A DNA stretch of 64,000 bases from Synechocystis sp. PCC 7509 (GTDB lineage: Bacteria > Cyanobacteriota > Cyanobacteriia > Cyanobacteriales > Chroococcidiopsidaceae): NCBI RefSeq assembly GCF_000332075.2, contig NZ_ALVU02000001.1, forward strand, positions 3,608,324 through 3,672,323. The letters are read 5' to 3'. The notes under the pieces are model-generated. The model searched no databases and was not told where the DNA came from. It worked only from the letters and a program-made list of their open reading frames with translations. Position numbers and translations under genes: made by a program. Positions 51,377-60,797 of the stretch are shown here, in pieces (the first letter of the stretch is position 1; each line of letters starts with the position of its first letter).

Positions 51377-52402
51377 TTAACTGCTCAAAAGTGGTCGAAA
51401 TCCGTGCTTAATAGACGCTGCGCCAATTTGCTCCATTTTGGCGACGGTAATTTGGTTGCGCCCCCAAGAAAAGTTTGTGTGGATTTTTTCAAATTCCAAC
51501 AACATTGACTCCGCAAAACAGGCGAATAGCTGACGCGCGGGCGCATCCATGATATTTACAATGTGCATAATTCGCCAGTCAATATCTAATGAATGCTCGA
51601 CAATGCCACCGTTTAGAACATGAATGCCGGGATGTTGTAACTTTGTTGCTAAGTTTTTGGGATAACCGCCATCAATCAGCAAACAGGGTTGTTTTAAAAC
51701 CGCCGGATCGATTTCTACACCTTTTGGCATACTCGCAACCCAGACAATGATATCTGCTTGGGGCAAGGCTTCTTCTAAGCCCATAATTTTACCCCGTCCA
51801 AGTTCTGCTTGCAGTTCTTGCAAACGTTCTTGATTTCGGGCAATTAGGAGCAATTCGGCGACATCAGTACGGCTTTCTAGCCAGCGACAAACCGCGCTCC
51901 CAATGTCTCCGGTTGCACCACAGATGGCAACAGTAGCTTTTGATAGTTCAATTCCCAACTGTTTAGAAGCTTCTTCTACCTGACGGCAGATAATATAAGC
52001 CGTGTGAGTGTTTCCGGTAGTAAAACGTTCAAATTCTAGCTTAATATTGCGGACTTGCTTATTGTCTTGTAAATTAAAGTTTTCAAAAATAATTGAAGAA
52101 AAACCGCCCAACGCTGTAATGTCGATACCATGCTTTTGGGCATGAGCCATAGCATTTAAAATTTTGCGCGTAGCTGCTTTAATTCGCCGATTTGCCAGCA
52201 TTTCCGGCAAAAAGCAAGATTCTACATACTGCCCTTCGATTTTTTGCCCAGTGATGCTAGTAACTGTAATATGATCGACAATTTGGGGCGGGGCGCTGCA
52301 CCAAAAATCTAGCCCTTGGTCGGCGTATTCGGGGTAGCCTAATTCTTTAGCTACCGATTGGGCGTGTTGCAAACTGGTAAGGTGACCGATTAGACCAAAC
52401 AT
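51377..52402 (-). CDS. aar: long-chain acyl-ACP reductase
   Basis: This 341-residue enzyme reduces acyl-ACP to fatty aldehyde with NADPH. The N-terminus [15 protein letters not shown] is typical of cyanobacterial AAR. The NADPH motif is [15 protein letters not shown] (about 161-175), and the catalytic Cys is near 295 (QLFACFAES). The C-terminal [17 protein letters not shown] is conserved. It lies between ado upstream and accA downstream on the same strand. The gap to ado is 170 bases, so a separate promoter for aar is possible. Confidence 0.95.
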   Translation of the reverse strand: MFGLIGHLTSLQHAQSVAKELGYPEYADQGLDFWCSAPPQIVDHITVTSITGQKIEGQYVESCFLPEMLANRRIKAATRKILNAMAHAQKHGIDITALGGFSSIIFENFNLQDNKQVRNIKLEFERFTTGNTHTAYIICRQVEEASKQLGIELSKATVAICGATGDIGSAVCRWLESRTDVAELLLIARNQERLQELQAELGRGKIMGLEEALPQADIIVWVASMPKGVEIDPAVLKQPCLLIDGGYPKNLATKLQHPGIHVLNGGIVEHSLDIDWRIMHIVNIMDAPARQLFACFAESMLLEFEKIHTNFSWGRNQITVAKMEQIGAASIKHGFRPLLSS

Positions 52403-52572
52403 GAATTGCTTTATTAAGACCTATAAATCCGGTCAAATGGGAGTAAGTGGATAAAAATAGTAATAGTCGCGCTGATAAATATTTCACCTCTTTGCTTAAG
52501 CAGTTAATTTTTAGGCGCGATAAGTCAATTACTGTAGGGATTTGGGGCAATTGTCTATTGCCCCTAAGTTAC

Positions 52573-53280
52573 TTAAGCGGCACTTAAGCCGTAGGCTGAC
52601 ATTCTCATGATGTCGCGGGTAGTGAAGCCAATGTTACTTAGAGCTTCGCCGTATTGAATCATGAAGTCTTCAACCAAAGCTTCTTTTTCCATTGCCAAAA
52701 CTTGGGCATCATCAGCTACTTCATTGAGCATTCGCCAAACAATGGGTAGATTTTGACGGTTGGCGGCTTCTAGTTCAGCTTTTGAATCTTCAAAGTTGTT
52801 TTTTAGCCAAACTTCGCCAAAATTGAGGTGGCTGTATTCATCTTTGACAACGCCTTCGGTAATTTTGCGGGCAAAATCATCAGCAACGGGGATGTAGATG
52901 TTGTAGGCGGCGATCGCAAAACATTCGATAATTAACGATTGGATCAGCAAGCAAGTTACTACTCGTCCCTCTTTGGCTGCATCTTGGAAGTTTTGATGCA
53001 GGGAAGCAAAAAACGATTTAGCAAAGGGCAAATCTGGCGTTACTTTTAAATTGCGACCGCAGGCTTCAAAACCTTTTTTATGACGGCTTTCCATTTTGGA
53101 TAACCGAATTAAGTCGTCCTGATGTTCGGGCAGCATTTGCGTAAGGGTGATGTAATTTTCGTGGGCTTCTTGTTCCCCTTCAATTACAATGGCGTTAACG
53201 CGGCTATAAGCATCCTTATAGGCTTCGCTCTGAAAATCAAGTTCGGAGTTGGCAGCAAGTTGCTGCATAGGTCTATTCAC
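52573..53280 (-). CDS. ado: aldehyde-deformylating oxygenase (alkane synthase)
   Basis: This 235-residue ferritin-like di-iron enzyme turns fatty aldehydes into alkanes and formate. The ligand pattern is visible: [10 protein letters not shown] near residues 34-42, MESRHKKG with E64 and H67, [10 protein letters not shown] with E119, and [10 protein letters not shown] with E148 and H151. Its length is normal. It precedes aar in the same direction, the standard cyanobacterial alkane pair. It starts at ATG 53280, and a divergent ABC permease gene begins at 53444. Confidence 0.96.
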   Translation of the reverse strand: MNRPMQQLAANSELDFQSEAYKDAYSRVNAIVIEGEQEAHENYITLTQMLPEHQDDLIRLSKMESRHKKGFEACGRNLKVTPDLPFAKSFFASLHQNFQDAAKEGRVVTCLLIQSLIIECFAIAAYNIYIPVADDFARKITEGVVKDEYSHLNFGEVWLKNNFEDSKAELEAANRQNLPIVWRMLNEVADDAQVLAMEKEALVEDFMIQYGEALSNIGFTTRDIMRMSAYGLSAA

Positions 53281-53443
53281 TCCTATTTAACGTGAATTGG
53301 TGGACAGCATTATTGCTAGGACTCTTACTTAATTATTAAGTTAAAGTCACTGTGGTTAATTTAACTTAAACAAGGCACTATTTTAAATAGTAACGTCCTA
53401 GGGCATAGCGATCGCTCTTTAACCGCAATAAAACCCTTAACTG

Positions 53444-54277
53444 ATGGATAATGACCGTAAAAAGCCTAAATTAGACTACTTTTTAGCCTCGCTAAGTTTA
53501 TTTTTACTGCTACTGGGAGCGTTCGTCGTATTATTGCCGCTAGGGGTGGTTTTTCTTACATCTTTTACGTCCCCAACTGCCCTAGGTGAATCAGCCCAAA
53601 AAGGTTGGACTTTTGTTAATTATCAAGACGCTTGGCAACGGGGGGAGTTCCTTTTAGCCTTTGCTAATTCGACTTTGGTAGCACTAGCGGTTACAGGCTT
53701 ACAAATAATCACTTCAGCACTAGCAGGCTATGCTTTAGCACGGTTAAAGTTTAGAGGCAGACAAGCTTTGCTATTAATTGTGCTGGCAACTCTTGTAATT
53801 CCGTTTCAGTTATTAGTAATTCCGATATTTTTAGTTTTGAAGTGGGGACACTTAATTAATACTTATGGGGCGCTAATTTTGCCGACGGCGGTAAGCGGAT
53901 TTGGCATATTTTTACTGCGGCAATATTTTCTAACTATTCCGGTGGAATTAGAAGAAGCGGCGGCGATTGATGGTGCTAATCGCGCTCAAATATTATGGCG
54001 AGTCATGTTACCGCTATCGCGTCCGGCTTTAGTAACATTGTTTCTGTTTACATTTATTGGCGAATGGAACGATTTATTTAAACCTTTAGTTTTTACTACC
54101 AAGCCGCAATTAAGGACGGTACAACTAGCTTTAGCCGAGTTTCAAGAGCAATATACAAATAATTGGCCCTTACTAATGGCAGCAGTAGCGATCGCCACCA
54201 TACCAGTAATTTTATTATTTCTGGTCGGGCAGCGCCAATTTATTCGCGGTATTGCGGCTACGGGGATTAAAAACTAA
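53444..54277 (+). CDS. sugar ABC transporter permease (MalG-like)
   Basis: This 277-residue permease has six membrane helices and the EAA loop in EEAAAIDGANRAQILWRVMLPLSRPAL (interrupted), which docks with the ATPase. The N-terminal helix (SLFLLLLGAFVVLLPLGVVFLTSF) and the C-terminal RQFIRGIAATGIKN are typical of carbohydrate importers of the CUT1 class. No ATPase, partner permease or binding protein gene is nearby, so the transporter is completed from elsewhere. The small membrane protein gene follows by 3 bases. Confidence 0.92.
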   Translation: MDNDRKKPKLDYFLASLSLFLLLLGAFVVLLPLGVVFLTSFTSPTALGESAQKGWTFVNYQDAWQRGEFLLAFANSTLVALAVTGLQIITSALAGYALARLKFRGRQALLLIVLATLVIPFQLLVIPIFLVLKWGHLINTYGALILPTAVSGFGIFLLRQYFLTIPVELEEAAAIDGANRAQILWRVMLPLSRPALVTLFLFTFIGEWNDLFKPLVFTTKPQLRTVQLALAEFQEQYTNNWPLLMAAVAIATIPVILLFLVGQRQFIRGIAATGIKN

Positions 54278-54280
54278 GTT

Positions 54281-54523
54281 ATGCAAAAACTGGGCTTAGG
54301 TCTAATTATTGTCTCCTTTGTGCCTTGGATAGCAATATTTTTTGTGCCATCGTTAGCGCTGACTTTGGCTCAAAAAGCTGCTTTAGTGCCGATTTTGGTG
54401 ATTATCGCCGAAGTTGTTTTTTGGTTGGGTATCTTAATCGTAGGCAAAGAAGCAGCTACAAAATATCGAAAATATTTAAGCATAAAGGCGCTATGGCGAC
54501 AGGTTAAAAAGTGGCGTAAATAG
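54281..54523 (+). CDS. small two-helix membrane protein
   Basis: The 80-residue protein has two membrane helices (GLGLIIVSFVPWIAIFFVPSLAL and LVPILVIIAEVVFWLGILIVG) and a basic C-terminus (KYRKYLSIKALWRQVKKWRK). It resembles the transporter-suffix type small proteins found next to transporters. ATG 54281 is 3 bases after the permease stop, suggesting co-expression. It ends adjacent to the convergent gene at 54524. Function unknown. Confidence 0.75.
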   Translation: MQKLGLGLIIVSFVPWIAIFFVPSLALTLAQKAALVPILVIIAEVVFWLGILIVGKEAATKYRKYLSIKALWRQVKKWRK

Positions 54524-55594
54524 CTAAGATTCGGCGCTGGTTTCTTGAATTTGCAGGCGAATAGTGCGAAGCCCGTTACCGGGCGCGCTTGCGCTATCAC
54601 TATTTTCCCCTAATTGAATCTCCATCACTTCCCCCGTTAGTTGCTCTAAGCAAGTCAAAAGACTGCGTAAATTGGGCGTACTTGCTCCCGTATCTACATA
54701 CAATCTATCGGATAAGCTGCCAATGCGTTTCCAGGTAGTGTAAAGTTTGGCGATCATTTGTTCTAACTGCGATGCTTGATTAACTAAGTCCGCCGCCGTA
54801 TTGATACAGCCTAATCGTAAAGCTTCTTCTAAAGCCTTTTCCAAGTCCACCGCACCGTCTTCAAATACTTGAACGCTCGTTGCGGCTTCCAAGTATTTTG
54901 CTAAGTATCTAGCCTCGGAGGTGACTTGCTTAACGGTGTCTACATCAGGGTTAAGGGCAACTTCTTGACGCAAAATTGCTTGATGAGATTCCGGCAACTT
55001 TTCAATTTCTTTAACTAATGGCGGTAAATAGCGGCTAGGTAAAGTGCGATCGTTGACTTTTTCTTTCACGCTATCGGGGACTAAATCGGAAGTCATCGCC
55101 GTCCATTCATCGGCAATTTGACGGACTTCGCGGCGGGTAATGCGATCGCCATTTTTAGCCGCATCAGTTACTAATTGCTGCACCTCTGGATCGGCTTTTG
55201 CTGTTTCCATAAAGGCGCGTTTGCTAAAACACCTCACTGCTGCCGGATCTAGCTGTCCTTCTGCCATTAAGGTATCGGCACTGTTGGCTAAGGCAATAAT
55301 CGCGTAAGCTTGACTTTTACTAATTTCTCGGACTTTTAGCCAGTCTAAAAAGCCACTACCACGAGCATCGCCGTGTTTTTTTTCCCGATCGCGTACCGCT
55401 CGTAAAATCCGCCCCCGCCATATTTCTGTTTGCAAATCAAAGCGATCGCACACTTGCCAAGCAGTATCAATTTGCTGTTGAAAGTCTAATTCAGCAATCT
55501 CCTCATCTTCTGGATCGGGCAATTGCAGACTTAAATCCACTGGTTCAGATAGTACCGCAGCAAGTTCGGTGGGGTTTTGGGGTGATGAAACCAT
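54524..55594 (-). CDS. cyanobacterial hypothetical protein, helical
   Basis: The 356-residue protein is largely helical and acidic at the N-terminus. Blocks include WQVCDRFDLQTEIWRGRILRAVRDREKKHGDARGSGFLDWL (interrupted), ISKSQAYAIIALANSADTLM, ITRREVRQIADEWTAM and LRLGCINTAADLVNQASQLEQMIAKLY. The SKSQAY and ITRREVRQ segments look like DNA-binding helices; this is an impression. I do not recognise a named family. No signal or membrane segment; cytosolic. It is convergent with the small membrane protein gene. Confidence 0.75.
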   Translation of the reverse strand: MVSSPQNPTELAAVLSEPVDLSLQLPDPEDEEIAELDFQQQIDTAWQVCDRFDLQTEIWRGRILRAVRDREKKHGDARGSGFLDWLKVREISKSQAYAIIALANSADTLMAEGQLDPAAVRCFSKRAFMETAKADPEVQQLVTDAAKNGDRITRREVRQIADEWTAMTSDLVPDSVKEKVNDRTLPSRYLPPLVKEIEKLPESHQAILRQEVALNPDVDTVKQVTSEARYLAKYLEAATSVQVFEDGAVDLEKALEEALRLGCINTAADLVNQASQLEQMIAKLYTTWKRIGSLSDRLYVDTGASTPNLRSLLTCLEQLTGEVMEIQLGENSDSASAPGNGLRTIRLQIQETSAES

Positions 55595-55663
55595 AGAGAG
55601 GGCGAAGTCACGTATTACAGACCGATTATTATGGCATGATTCGGCTTGGTTATTGCTCTTAGT

Positions 55664-56218
55664 TTAAAAGGGAATTTTTAGTAGTAAGTCTTGCAAATTT
55701 CCTCCCAACTGGCGCAATTGACGATAAGCACGTTCTAAAACTTCTCCTTCAACTTCAACTTCGGCAGTAGGATAATTTTGGATTACCTCAATGAGGCTAA
55801 TATTGCGATCGCGACTAGCAGATAAAATTAACGCTGCTCTTAATGCTTGGCGATCGGCTTTTCGTGAAGGTGTATGAATTGCTTCGCTGATTTGATCGAG
55901 AATCACATTCCCAACGGGGCTATTTAATACACGATCTAACAATATTGGATTAACTGCTACAGTCTCGGTTAGGTACTGGCGAATTGGTTTTGGGTCTTGC
56001 TTTGCCAAGGCTAAGTTTACTCGCAATGAAGTAGACAATTCACCCGTTTGAGCAAAATTTGTTAATTCTTTAACAGAAATTGATTCCCGAAAAATACGAT
56101 ATTTTAATAACACGTTTTCTGCTGCAAAAGCACTCCCATTAGATAGAGAAAACACAATAACTATTGATAAAAGTAAGCTGCGACGTAATAATGACATTTG
56201 CTTAAATAGACTTAACAC
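55664..56218 (-). CDS. DUF1400 (Ser-hydrolase accessory) protein, exported
   Basis: This 184-residue protein has a signal peptide (LLLSIVIVFSLSNGSAFA, cleavage near 32) and a body matching DUF1400: ENVLLKYRIFRESISVKELTNFAQTGELSTSLR (interrupted), RQYLTETVAVNPILLDRVLNSPVGNVILDQI, and a C-terminal helix. In other proteins DUF1400 precedes an alpha/beta hydrolase; here it stands alone, so either it acts in trans or it has a separate role. Periplasmic. Confidence 0.85.
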   Translation of the reverse strand: MLSLFKQMSLLRRSLLLSIVIVFSLSNGSAFAAENVLLKYRIFRESISVKELTNFAQTGELSTSLRVNLALAKQDPKPIRQYLTETVAVNPILLDRVLNSPVGNVILDQISEAIHTPSRKADRQALRAALILSASRDRNISLIEVIQNYPTAEVEVEGEVLERAYRQLRQLGGNLQDLLLKIPF

Positions 56219-56451
56219 AATAATTTATTGACGATACTTGTTAAGTTTTAGTTGCGCCATCAAGCCTAAGCTGTAATTTATCAAAGATAAAATTTTACCC
56301 AGTTTAGAAATGCTATAAATGCTTTAATTCTAAGCTTTTACGGTAATACATAAAATTAGGGTACTTTTTTTTGTTAAAGAAAAGTAAAATGTTGTTGCGT
56401 TTTTACCGAATCAACGTAACGTAATTCAAGACATTAATATTAGCAAGTACA

Positions 56452-58563
56452 ATGCCTAAACAGGGTTTTAACATCGATCGAGCGAAGGTTTCTAGTAGCA
56501 CTACTTCGCCTTTAAAGACAATAATCGCCGCCGCGTTACTTATAGGCAGTGGAGCAATATTACTTAAGACTAATGCGATCGCATCTCCCCTTGCTCAAGT
56601 TGTTGTCCCAACTGTACCAAATTCCACACCATCGCCGACACCATCCCCGGTAGTTGTACCAACTCCTACCCCATCTCCATCACCCACACCATCCCCGGTA
56701 GTTGTACCCACTTCTACCCCATCTCCATCACCCACACCGACACCATCGCCGACACCATCCCCGGTAGTTGTACCAACTTCTACCCCATCTCCATCACCCA
56801 CACCGACACCATCCCCGGTAGTTGTACCAACTTCTACCCCATCTCCATCACCCACACCGACACCATCGCCGATACCATCCCCGGTAGTTGTACCAACTCC
56901 TACCCCATCACCATCGCCAACGCCATCCCCGGTAGTTGTACCAACTCCTACCCCATCTCCATCACCATCCCCGGTAGTTGTACCAACTCCTACCCCATCT
57001 CCATCACCCACACCATCGCCGACACCATCCCCGGTAGTCGTACCCACTCCTACCCCATCACCATCTACTAACCAACCACCACTGAGTGGAACAGTTATTT
57101 ATGTAGATCCGGTAAATGGGACAGATAACGCAACTGGTAGCACGCAAGCGCCTTACAAAACAATTTCAGCCGCTCTCAATCAAGCCCAATCAGGTACGGT
57201 TGTTCAACTTGCACCAGGGATTTATAGCGCGACTACTGGCGAAGTTTTTCCTCTAACTATCAAACCTGGCGTAACCTTGAGGGGCGATGAGTCTACCAAA
57301 GGTCAAACTAGAGTGATTATTGGTAGCGGTAATTATGTTAGTCCTAGTTTTGCTCGTCAAAACGTGACAATTCTTGCCGAAAGTGGGAGTAATGTTACAG
57401 GCGTTACTATTGCTAACCCCAGCAGTCGGGGTACGGGTTTATGGATTGAGTCAACTAATCCCACCGTCAGAAATAACACTTTTACCATCAATAATCGCGA
57501 TGGTGTTTTTCTTACTGGCAATGCAAACCCCATTATTGAAAATAATGTTTTTACGCAAAATAGTGGTAACGGTATTTCTGTAGCTCGTACTGCTAGTGGT
57601 CAGATTCGCAATAATCTATTTTTGGATACTGGGTTTGGTTTAGCAATTGGTGGTAACTCTACTCCAGAAATCACCGACAACCAACTCTACCAAAATCGAG
57701 CCGGGTTATTTATTTCTGATTCTGCTCGTCCTATACTACGGCGTAATTTCATTGAAAGTAGCAAACAAGATGGTGTAGTCATTACCGCCAGCGCCCAGCC
57801 GGATTTGGGGACTGCTGAAAATCCTGGTAATAATTTCATTCGCAATAATACTCGCTACGATGTCTACAACTCGACGCGCAGTAATACAGTTACGGCGGCG
57901 GGTAATGATATCGAACCTGAAAAAATTTCTGGTAACGTTACTTTTGTTGCGGCTACAGTAAATCGACCAGCAATTAGACAAGGTACATTCCGAGATATTC
58001 AGGGTTATTGGGCGCAACCTTATATTGAGGCTTTGATTGCCCAAAATGTAATTGCTGGTTTTCCTGATGGCTCGTTTAAGCCCACAGATCCCGTCACCCG
58101 CGCTCAGTTTGCGACTATTCTTAGTAAAGCTTTTGCGCCACCATCGCAACGAGCAGCGCAAGAATTTAAAGATGTCAAGCAAGGCTTCTGGGCTTACGGG
58201 GCAATTCAAACTGCTTACCGTGGCGGTTTTGTGGCAGGGTATCCGGGCGGTTTATTTCAACCCCAGCAAGCGATTCCTAGAGTACAGTCGCTAGTTTCTT
58301 TAGCTAATGGCTTAGGTTTAAAGTCAAATAATCCCAATGCTTTATCTACTTATGTCGATGCTGCTCAAATTCCTAACTATGCGACAGATCCAGTATCGGC
58401 AGCAACACTAAGACAATTGGTTGTCAATTATCCTATTCCTACGCAGTTGAATCCTAATCGTGATGCTACAAGAGCCGAGGTTGCAGCCTTTGTTTATCAA
58501 GCTTTGGTAAATACTGGACGCGCTCAGGCGATCGCCTCTCCTTACGTTGTCCGAGTTCCATAA
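56452..58563 (+). CDS. SLH-domain, right-handed beta-helix surface protein
   Basis: This 703-residue protein begins with a membrane-spanning or signal segment ([22 protein letters not shown], about 24-45), then a Pro/Thr/Ser/Val repeat linker (about 55-205). A DUF1565/beta-helix region follows (about 215-510; [37 protein letters not shown]), then an S-layer homology domain and relatives (about 510-700; [42 protein letters not shown]). It is probably anchored at the outer cell surface. A strong terminator follows. The linker is a candidate for slippage. Confidence 0.88.
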   Translation: MPKQGFNIDRAKVSSSTTSPLKTIIAAALLIGSGAILLKTNAIASPLAQVVVPTVPNSTPSPTPSPVVVPTPTPSPSPTPSPVVVPTSTPSPSPTPTPSPTPSPVVVPTSTPSPSPTPTPSPVVVPTSTPSPSPTPTPSPIPSPVVVPTPTPSPSPTPSPVVVPTPTPSPSPSPVVVPTPTPSPSPTPSPTPSPVVVPTPTPSPSTNQPPLSGTVIYVDPVNGTDNATGSTQAPYKTISAALNQAQSGTVVQLAPGIYSATTGEVFPLTIKPGVTLRGDESTKGQTRVIIGSGNYVSPSFARQNVTILAESGSNVTGVTIANPSSRGTGLWIESTNPTVRNNTFTINNRDGVFLTGNANPIIENNVFTQNSGNGISVARTASGQIRNNLFLDTGFGLAIGGNSTPEITDNQLYQNRAGLFISDSARPILRRNFIESSKQDGVVITASAQPDLGTAENPGNNFIRNNTRYDVYNSTRSNTVTAAGNDIEPEKISGNVTFVAATVNRPAIRQGTFRDIQGYWAQPYIEALIAQNVIAGFPDGSFKPTDPVTRAQFATILSKAFAPPSQRAAQEFKDVKQGFWAYGAIQTAYRGGFVAGYPGGLFQPQQAIPRVQSLVSLANGLGLKSNNPNALSTYVDAAQIPNYATDPVSAATLRQLVVNYPIPTQLNPNRDATRAEVAAFVYQALVNTGRAQAIASPYVVRVP
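56620..57066 (+). repeat. Pro-Thr-Ser-rich repeat block in the SLH protein gene
   Basis: The units read CCATCCCCGGTAGTTGTACC followed by a variable number of ACTCCTACC/CCATCTCCATCACCC hexamer-like repeats. The unit [17 protein letters not shown] recurs about eight times at protein level. All units preserve the frame. Repeat number may vary between strains by slippage. Confidence 0.85.
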
Positions 58564-58575
58564 ATTTAAGTTCAA

Positions 58576-58613
58576 AAAACGCCAGAGTATCCAATTGGAA
58601 ACTCTGGCGTTTT
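58576..58613 (+). terminator. Rho-independent terminator after the SLH protein gene
   Basis: AAAACGCCAGAGT (58576-58588) is perfectly complementary to ACTCTGGCGTTTT (58601-58613) around a 12-base loop, and T-rich sequence follows. It starts 13 bases past the SLH gene's stop. Confidence 0.9.
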
Positions 58614-58864
58614 AAGTTTTTTATCGGCTGGGTCTTATATATAGTTGACCCGTTTTTAAAAGGTTGATTTTATTTTCAGGGTTTATAAATTTGCTCACCC
58701 TGTTTCAACTAAGTTAATTATTGCAGCATTTACTAAAATAGGTAAATTCCGTAATAATTTCTTTATTTTCTGTACTTTTTTGGCTGCATATATTAACTTA
58801 AGTAACCAATCAACAGTAGATTTACGGAATTAGCAGCAGTTTTTACTTAGTTTTTACTTAGTTT
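58614..58864. other. AT-rich intergenic region with short repeats
   Basis: AATTCCGTAA (58745-58754) is the inverted complement of TTACGGAATT (58822-58831), 67 bases apart. GTTTTTACTTA occurs three times in tandem (58839-58849, 58850-58860 and 58861-58871), the last running into the stop codon of the DUF3493 gene. No gene is seen. Confidence 0.5.
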
Positions 58865-59140
58865 TTACTTATTAGGGCGTTTTGGCGATTCCTTGTCCCA
58901 ACGAAATAGAAAAATCATGATGGCGACAACTCCTATTTGCAAAGCGAGGTTTGACAACGGTGCATCAGAGTGGTTTCCGGCGGCTATTTGCGCTAAAAAT
59001 ATTAGTGCGCCGACAAAACCAGAAGCTCCAAAAGCTATATAAATAAACCTTCGTAGTCCCCGATAAGGTGCGGCGGCTTCGGCTTTTAAGCGATCGTATT
59101 GTTCGCTTGTAAAACGTTTATTTTGAGATGGTTTGACCAT
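58865..59140 (-). CDS. DUF3493 family membrane protein
   Basis: This 91-residue protein has the DUF3493 signature (LKAEAAAPYRGLRRFIYIAFGASGFVGALIF, interrupted, then LALQIGVVAIMIFLFRWDKES). It has two membrane helices with a short loop, and belongs to a family shared by cyanobacteria and chloroplasts (LPA3-like proteins, linked to photosystem II assembly in plants). The role in cyanobacteria is unproven. It is divergent from the tRNA-Thr gene. Confidence 0.85.
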   Translation of the reverse strand: MVKPSQNKRFTSEQYDRLKAEAAAPYRGLRRFIYIAFGASGFVGALIFLAQIAAGNHSDAPLSNLALQIGVVAIMIFLFRWDKESPKRPNK

Positions 59141-59174
59141 GAAGCTTTAAAAATGATATCCTAGCAAATTGTGT

Positions 59175-59245
59175 GCCGATGTGGCTCAGTGGTAGAGTAG
59201 TTGATTCGTAATCAATTGGCCGCGGGTTCAAATCCCGCCATCGGC
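59175..59245 (+). tRNA. tRNA-Thr (anticodon CGT)
   Basis: The acceptor arms GCCGATG (59175-59181) and CATCGGC (59239-59245) pair perfectly. The D arm has GCTC-AGTGGTA-GAGT, the anticodon arm has loop TTCGTAA with anticodon CGT, and the T arm has GCGGG-TTCAAAT-CCCGC. The CCA end is not encoded. It is a normal single-copy elongator tRNA. T-rich sequence follows (59246-59250). Confidence 0.96.
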
Positions 59246-59342
59246 TTTTTGTAAAACCATTTCTAGAGATAGTAGAGACTAGCAATTGCTGTCTCTGCTA
59301 ATCAAAAATCATTTATTCTAATCAACAAAGCCAAAAACTTTT

Positions 59343-59543
59343 ATGGCAAGTCAAGCTTTATTTATTGTTAAGTTGTTAGTTGTCTCCCTAATTCTATCGG
59401 TAGCGATCAAATCTGTTGCTCCTAGTTTATTTATTCCACCCACCGCAACGAATGCCCTCATAGCGGTTTTATTACCATCAACGGTAATGACGGTTACTTT
59501 TTTATGGCGTTATGCGGCTTTTCGCCAGCAAAAAACTAACTAA
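59343..59543 (+). CDS. small two-helix membrane protein, hypothetical
   Basis: The 66-residue protein has two membrane helices (LFIVKLLVVSLILSVAIKSV and ALIAVLLPSTVMTVTFLWRYAAF) joined by a short loop with PSLFIPPTAT. The C-terminus is polar (RQQKTN). No family is recognised; short conserved cyanobacterial membrane proteins of this kind are common. It precedes the AI-2E family permease gene by 95 bases on the same strand. Confidence 0.7.
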   Translation: MASQALFIVKLLVVSLILSVAIKSVAPSLFIPPTATNALIAVLLPSTVMTVTFLWRYAAFRQQKTN

Positions 59544-59638
59544 CCGTCTTGCGAATCTAGGCGAAATCACCATAATCCGCTAAGGTAGCTGCATTGATAC
59601 ATTAAAAAATTCAAATTTTTGCTAGGAGTTGCAGCAGA

Positions 59639-60793
59639 GTGAATATCGGTCAATGGATCGGTTTAATTGCCTTAGTTATTTCTTTATACATATTGTGGCA
59701 GATTCGTCAACTGCTTTTATTAGTATTTACCGCGATCGTTATAGCTACGGCTTTAAACAGATTAGCTCGGCGGTTGCAAAAATCGGGTATATCGCGCGGT
59801 TTTGCAATTCTACTATCTGTAGGAATTTTGCTAACTATATTAGCTGGCTTTTTTTGGTTGATCGTGCCAGCTTTTACAGGTCAATTTCAACAACTAGCAG
59901 AGTTATTTCCTAAAGGGTTAGCTAGGTCAGAATTTTGGGTAGCTCAACTTGAAAAGTACGTACCTCCGCAGTTTATTCCTTATTTGCCAGATGTGGATGG
60001 ATTAATTAATCAAGTTCAACCCTTAGCAAATCAGCTTTTTCAAAGATTTTTTACTTTCTTTTCTAGCTCCTTTGGTTTTGTGGTCGACTTTCTGCTAGTG
60101 CTGATTTTGACTTTGATGTTCATCAGCGACCCGCAACCCTATCGTAAAGCCTTTATTGGTTTGTTTCCCTCTTTTTATCGGCGACGGGTAAATGTAATTT
60201 TAGACCGTTGTGAAAAAGCTTTGCGCGGCTGGTTAATTGGGATTTTGTTTAATATGTTTGTGATCGCTTCCTTAAGCGGCATTGGTTTGTTACTTTTGGG
60301 TATTCCCTTACCTTTAGCTCAAGCTGCTTTAGCCGGAATTTTGACATTTATCCCGAATGTTGGGCCAGTTTTGAGTGTAATTCCGCCTATGGCGATCGCG
60401 CTTCTAGACGCGCCGTGGAAATCTTTAGCCGTATTAGGGCTGTACGTCGGCATCCAGCAACTAGAAACTAACGTTTTGACTCCCTACGTGATGGCGCAAC
60501 AAGTATCGCTACTACCCGCCGTTACGTTGCTCTCTCAAGTGTTTTTTGCAACTTTCTTTGGGTTTTTGGGTTTACTATTAGCTTTGCCCTTAACAGTAGT
60601 TGCTCAAGTTTGGATTCAAGAAGTATTAATTACTGACGTACTAGATAAATGGGGCAATGATGAGGAAAAAGAGATTGAATCTCAAACAATTGCTGACAAT
60701 ATAGATCCACCAAACACCCCAGAAACGCCAGTACAACAAACAATCGTTGTCCAAACCATACCCCTTGAAAAAGGCAACGAAGATAAAACTTGA
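59639..60793 (+). CDS. AI-2E family transporter (PerM-like permease)
   Basis: This 384-residue protein has about eight membrane helices in the AI-2E/PerM pattern: IALVISLYILWQIRQLLLLVFTAIVIATAL (interrupted), FAILLSVGILLTILAGFFWLIVPAF, FVVDFLLVLILTLMFI, LSGIGLLLLGIPLPLAQAALAGILTFIPNVGPVLSVIPP (interrupted) and YVMAQQVSLLPAVTLLSQVFFATFFGFLG. GILTFIPNVGPVLSV is diagnostic. Substrates vary across the family; here unknown. It starts at GTG 59639. The C-terminus is an acidic tail. Confidence 0.92.
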   Translation: MNIGQWIGLIALVISLYILWQIRQLLLLVFTAIVIATALNRLARRLQKSGISRGFAILLSVGILLTILAGFFWLIVPAFTGQFQQLAELFPKGLARSEFWVAQLEKYVPPQFIPYLPDVDGLINQVQPLANQLFQRFFTFFSSSFGFVVDFLLVLILTLMFISDPQPYRKAFIGLFPSFYRRRVNVILDRCEKALRGWLIGILFNMFVIASLSGIGLLLLGIPLPLAQAALAGILTFIPNVGPVLSVIPPMAIALLDAPWKSLAVLGLYVGIQQLETNVLTPYVMAQQVSLLPAVTLLSQVFFATFFGFLGLLLALPLTVVAQVWIQEVLITDVLDKWGNDEEKEIESQTIADNIDPPNTPETPVQQTIVVQTIPLEKGNEDKT

Positions 60794-60797
60794 CTTT

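Noticed and set aside
56595-57047. 150-codon Gly/Asp/Val-rich frame opposite the SLH gene
   Set aside because: It is the antisense reading of the Pro/Thr/Ser repeat block, with no start context or non-repeat sequence.
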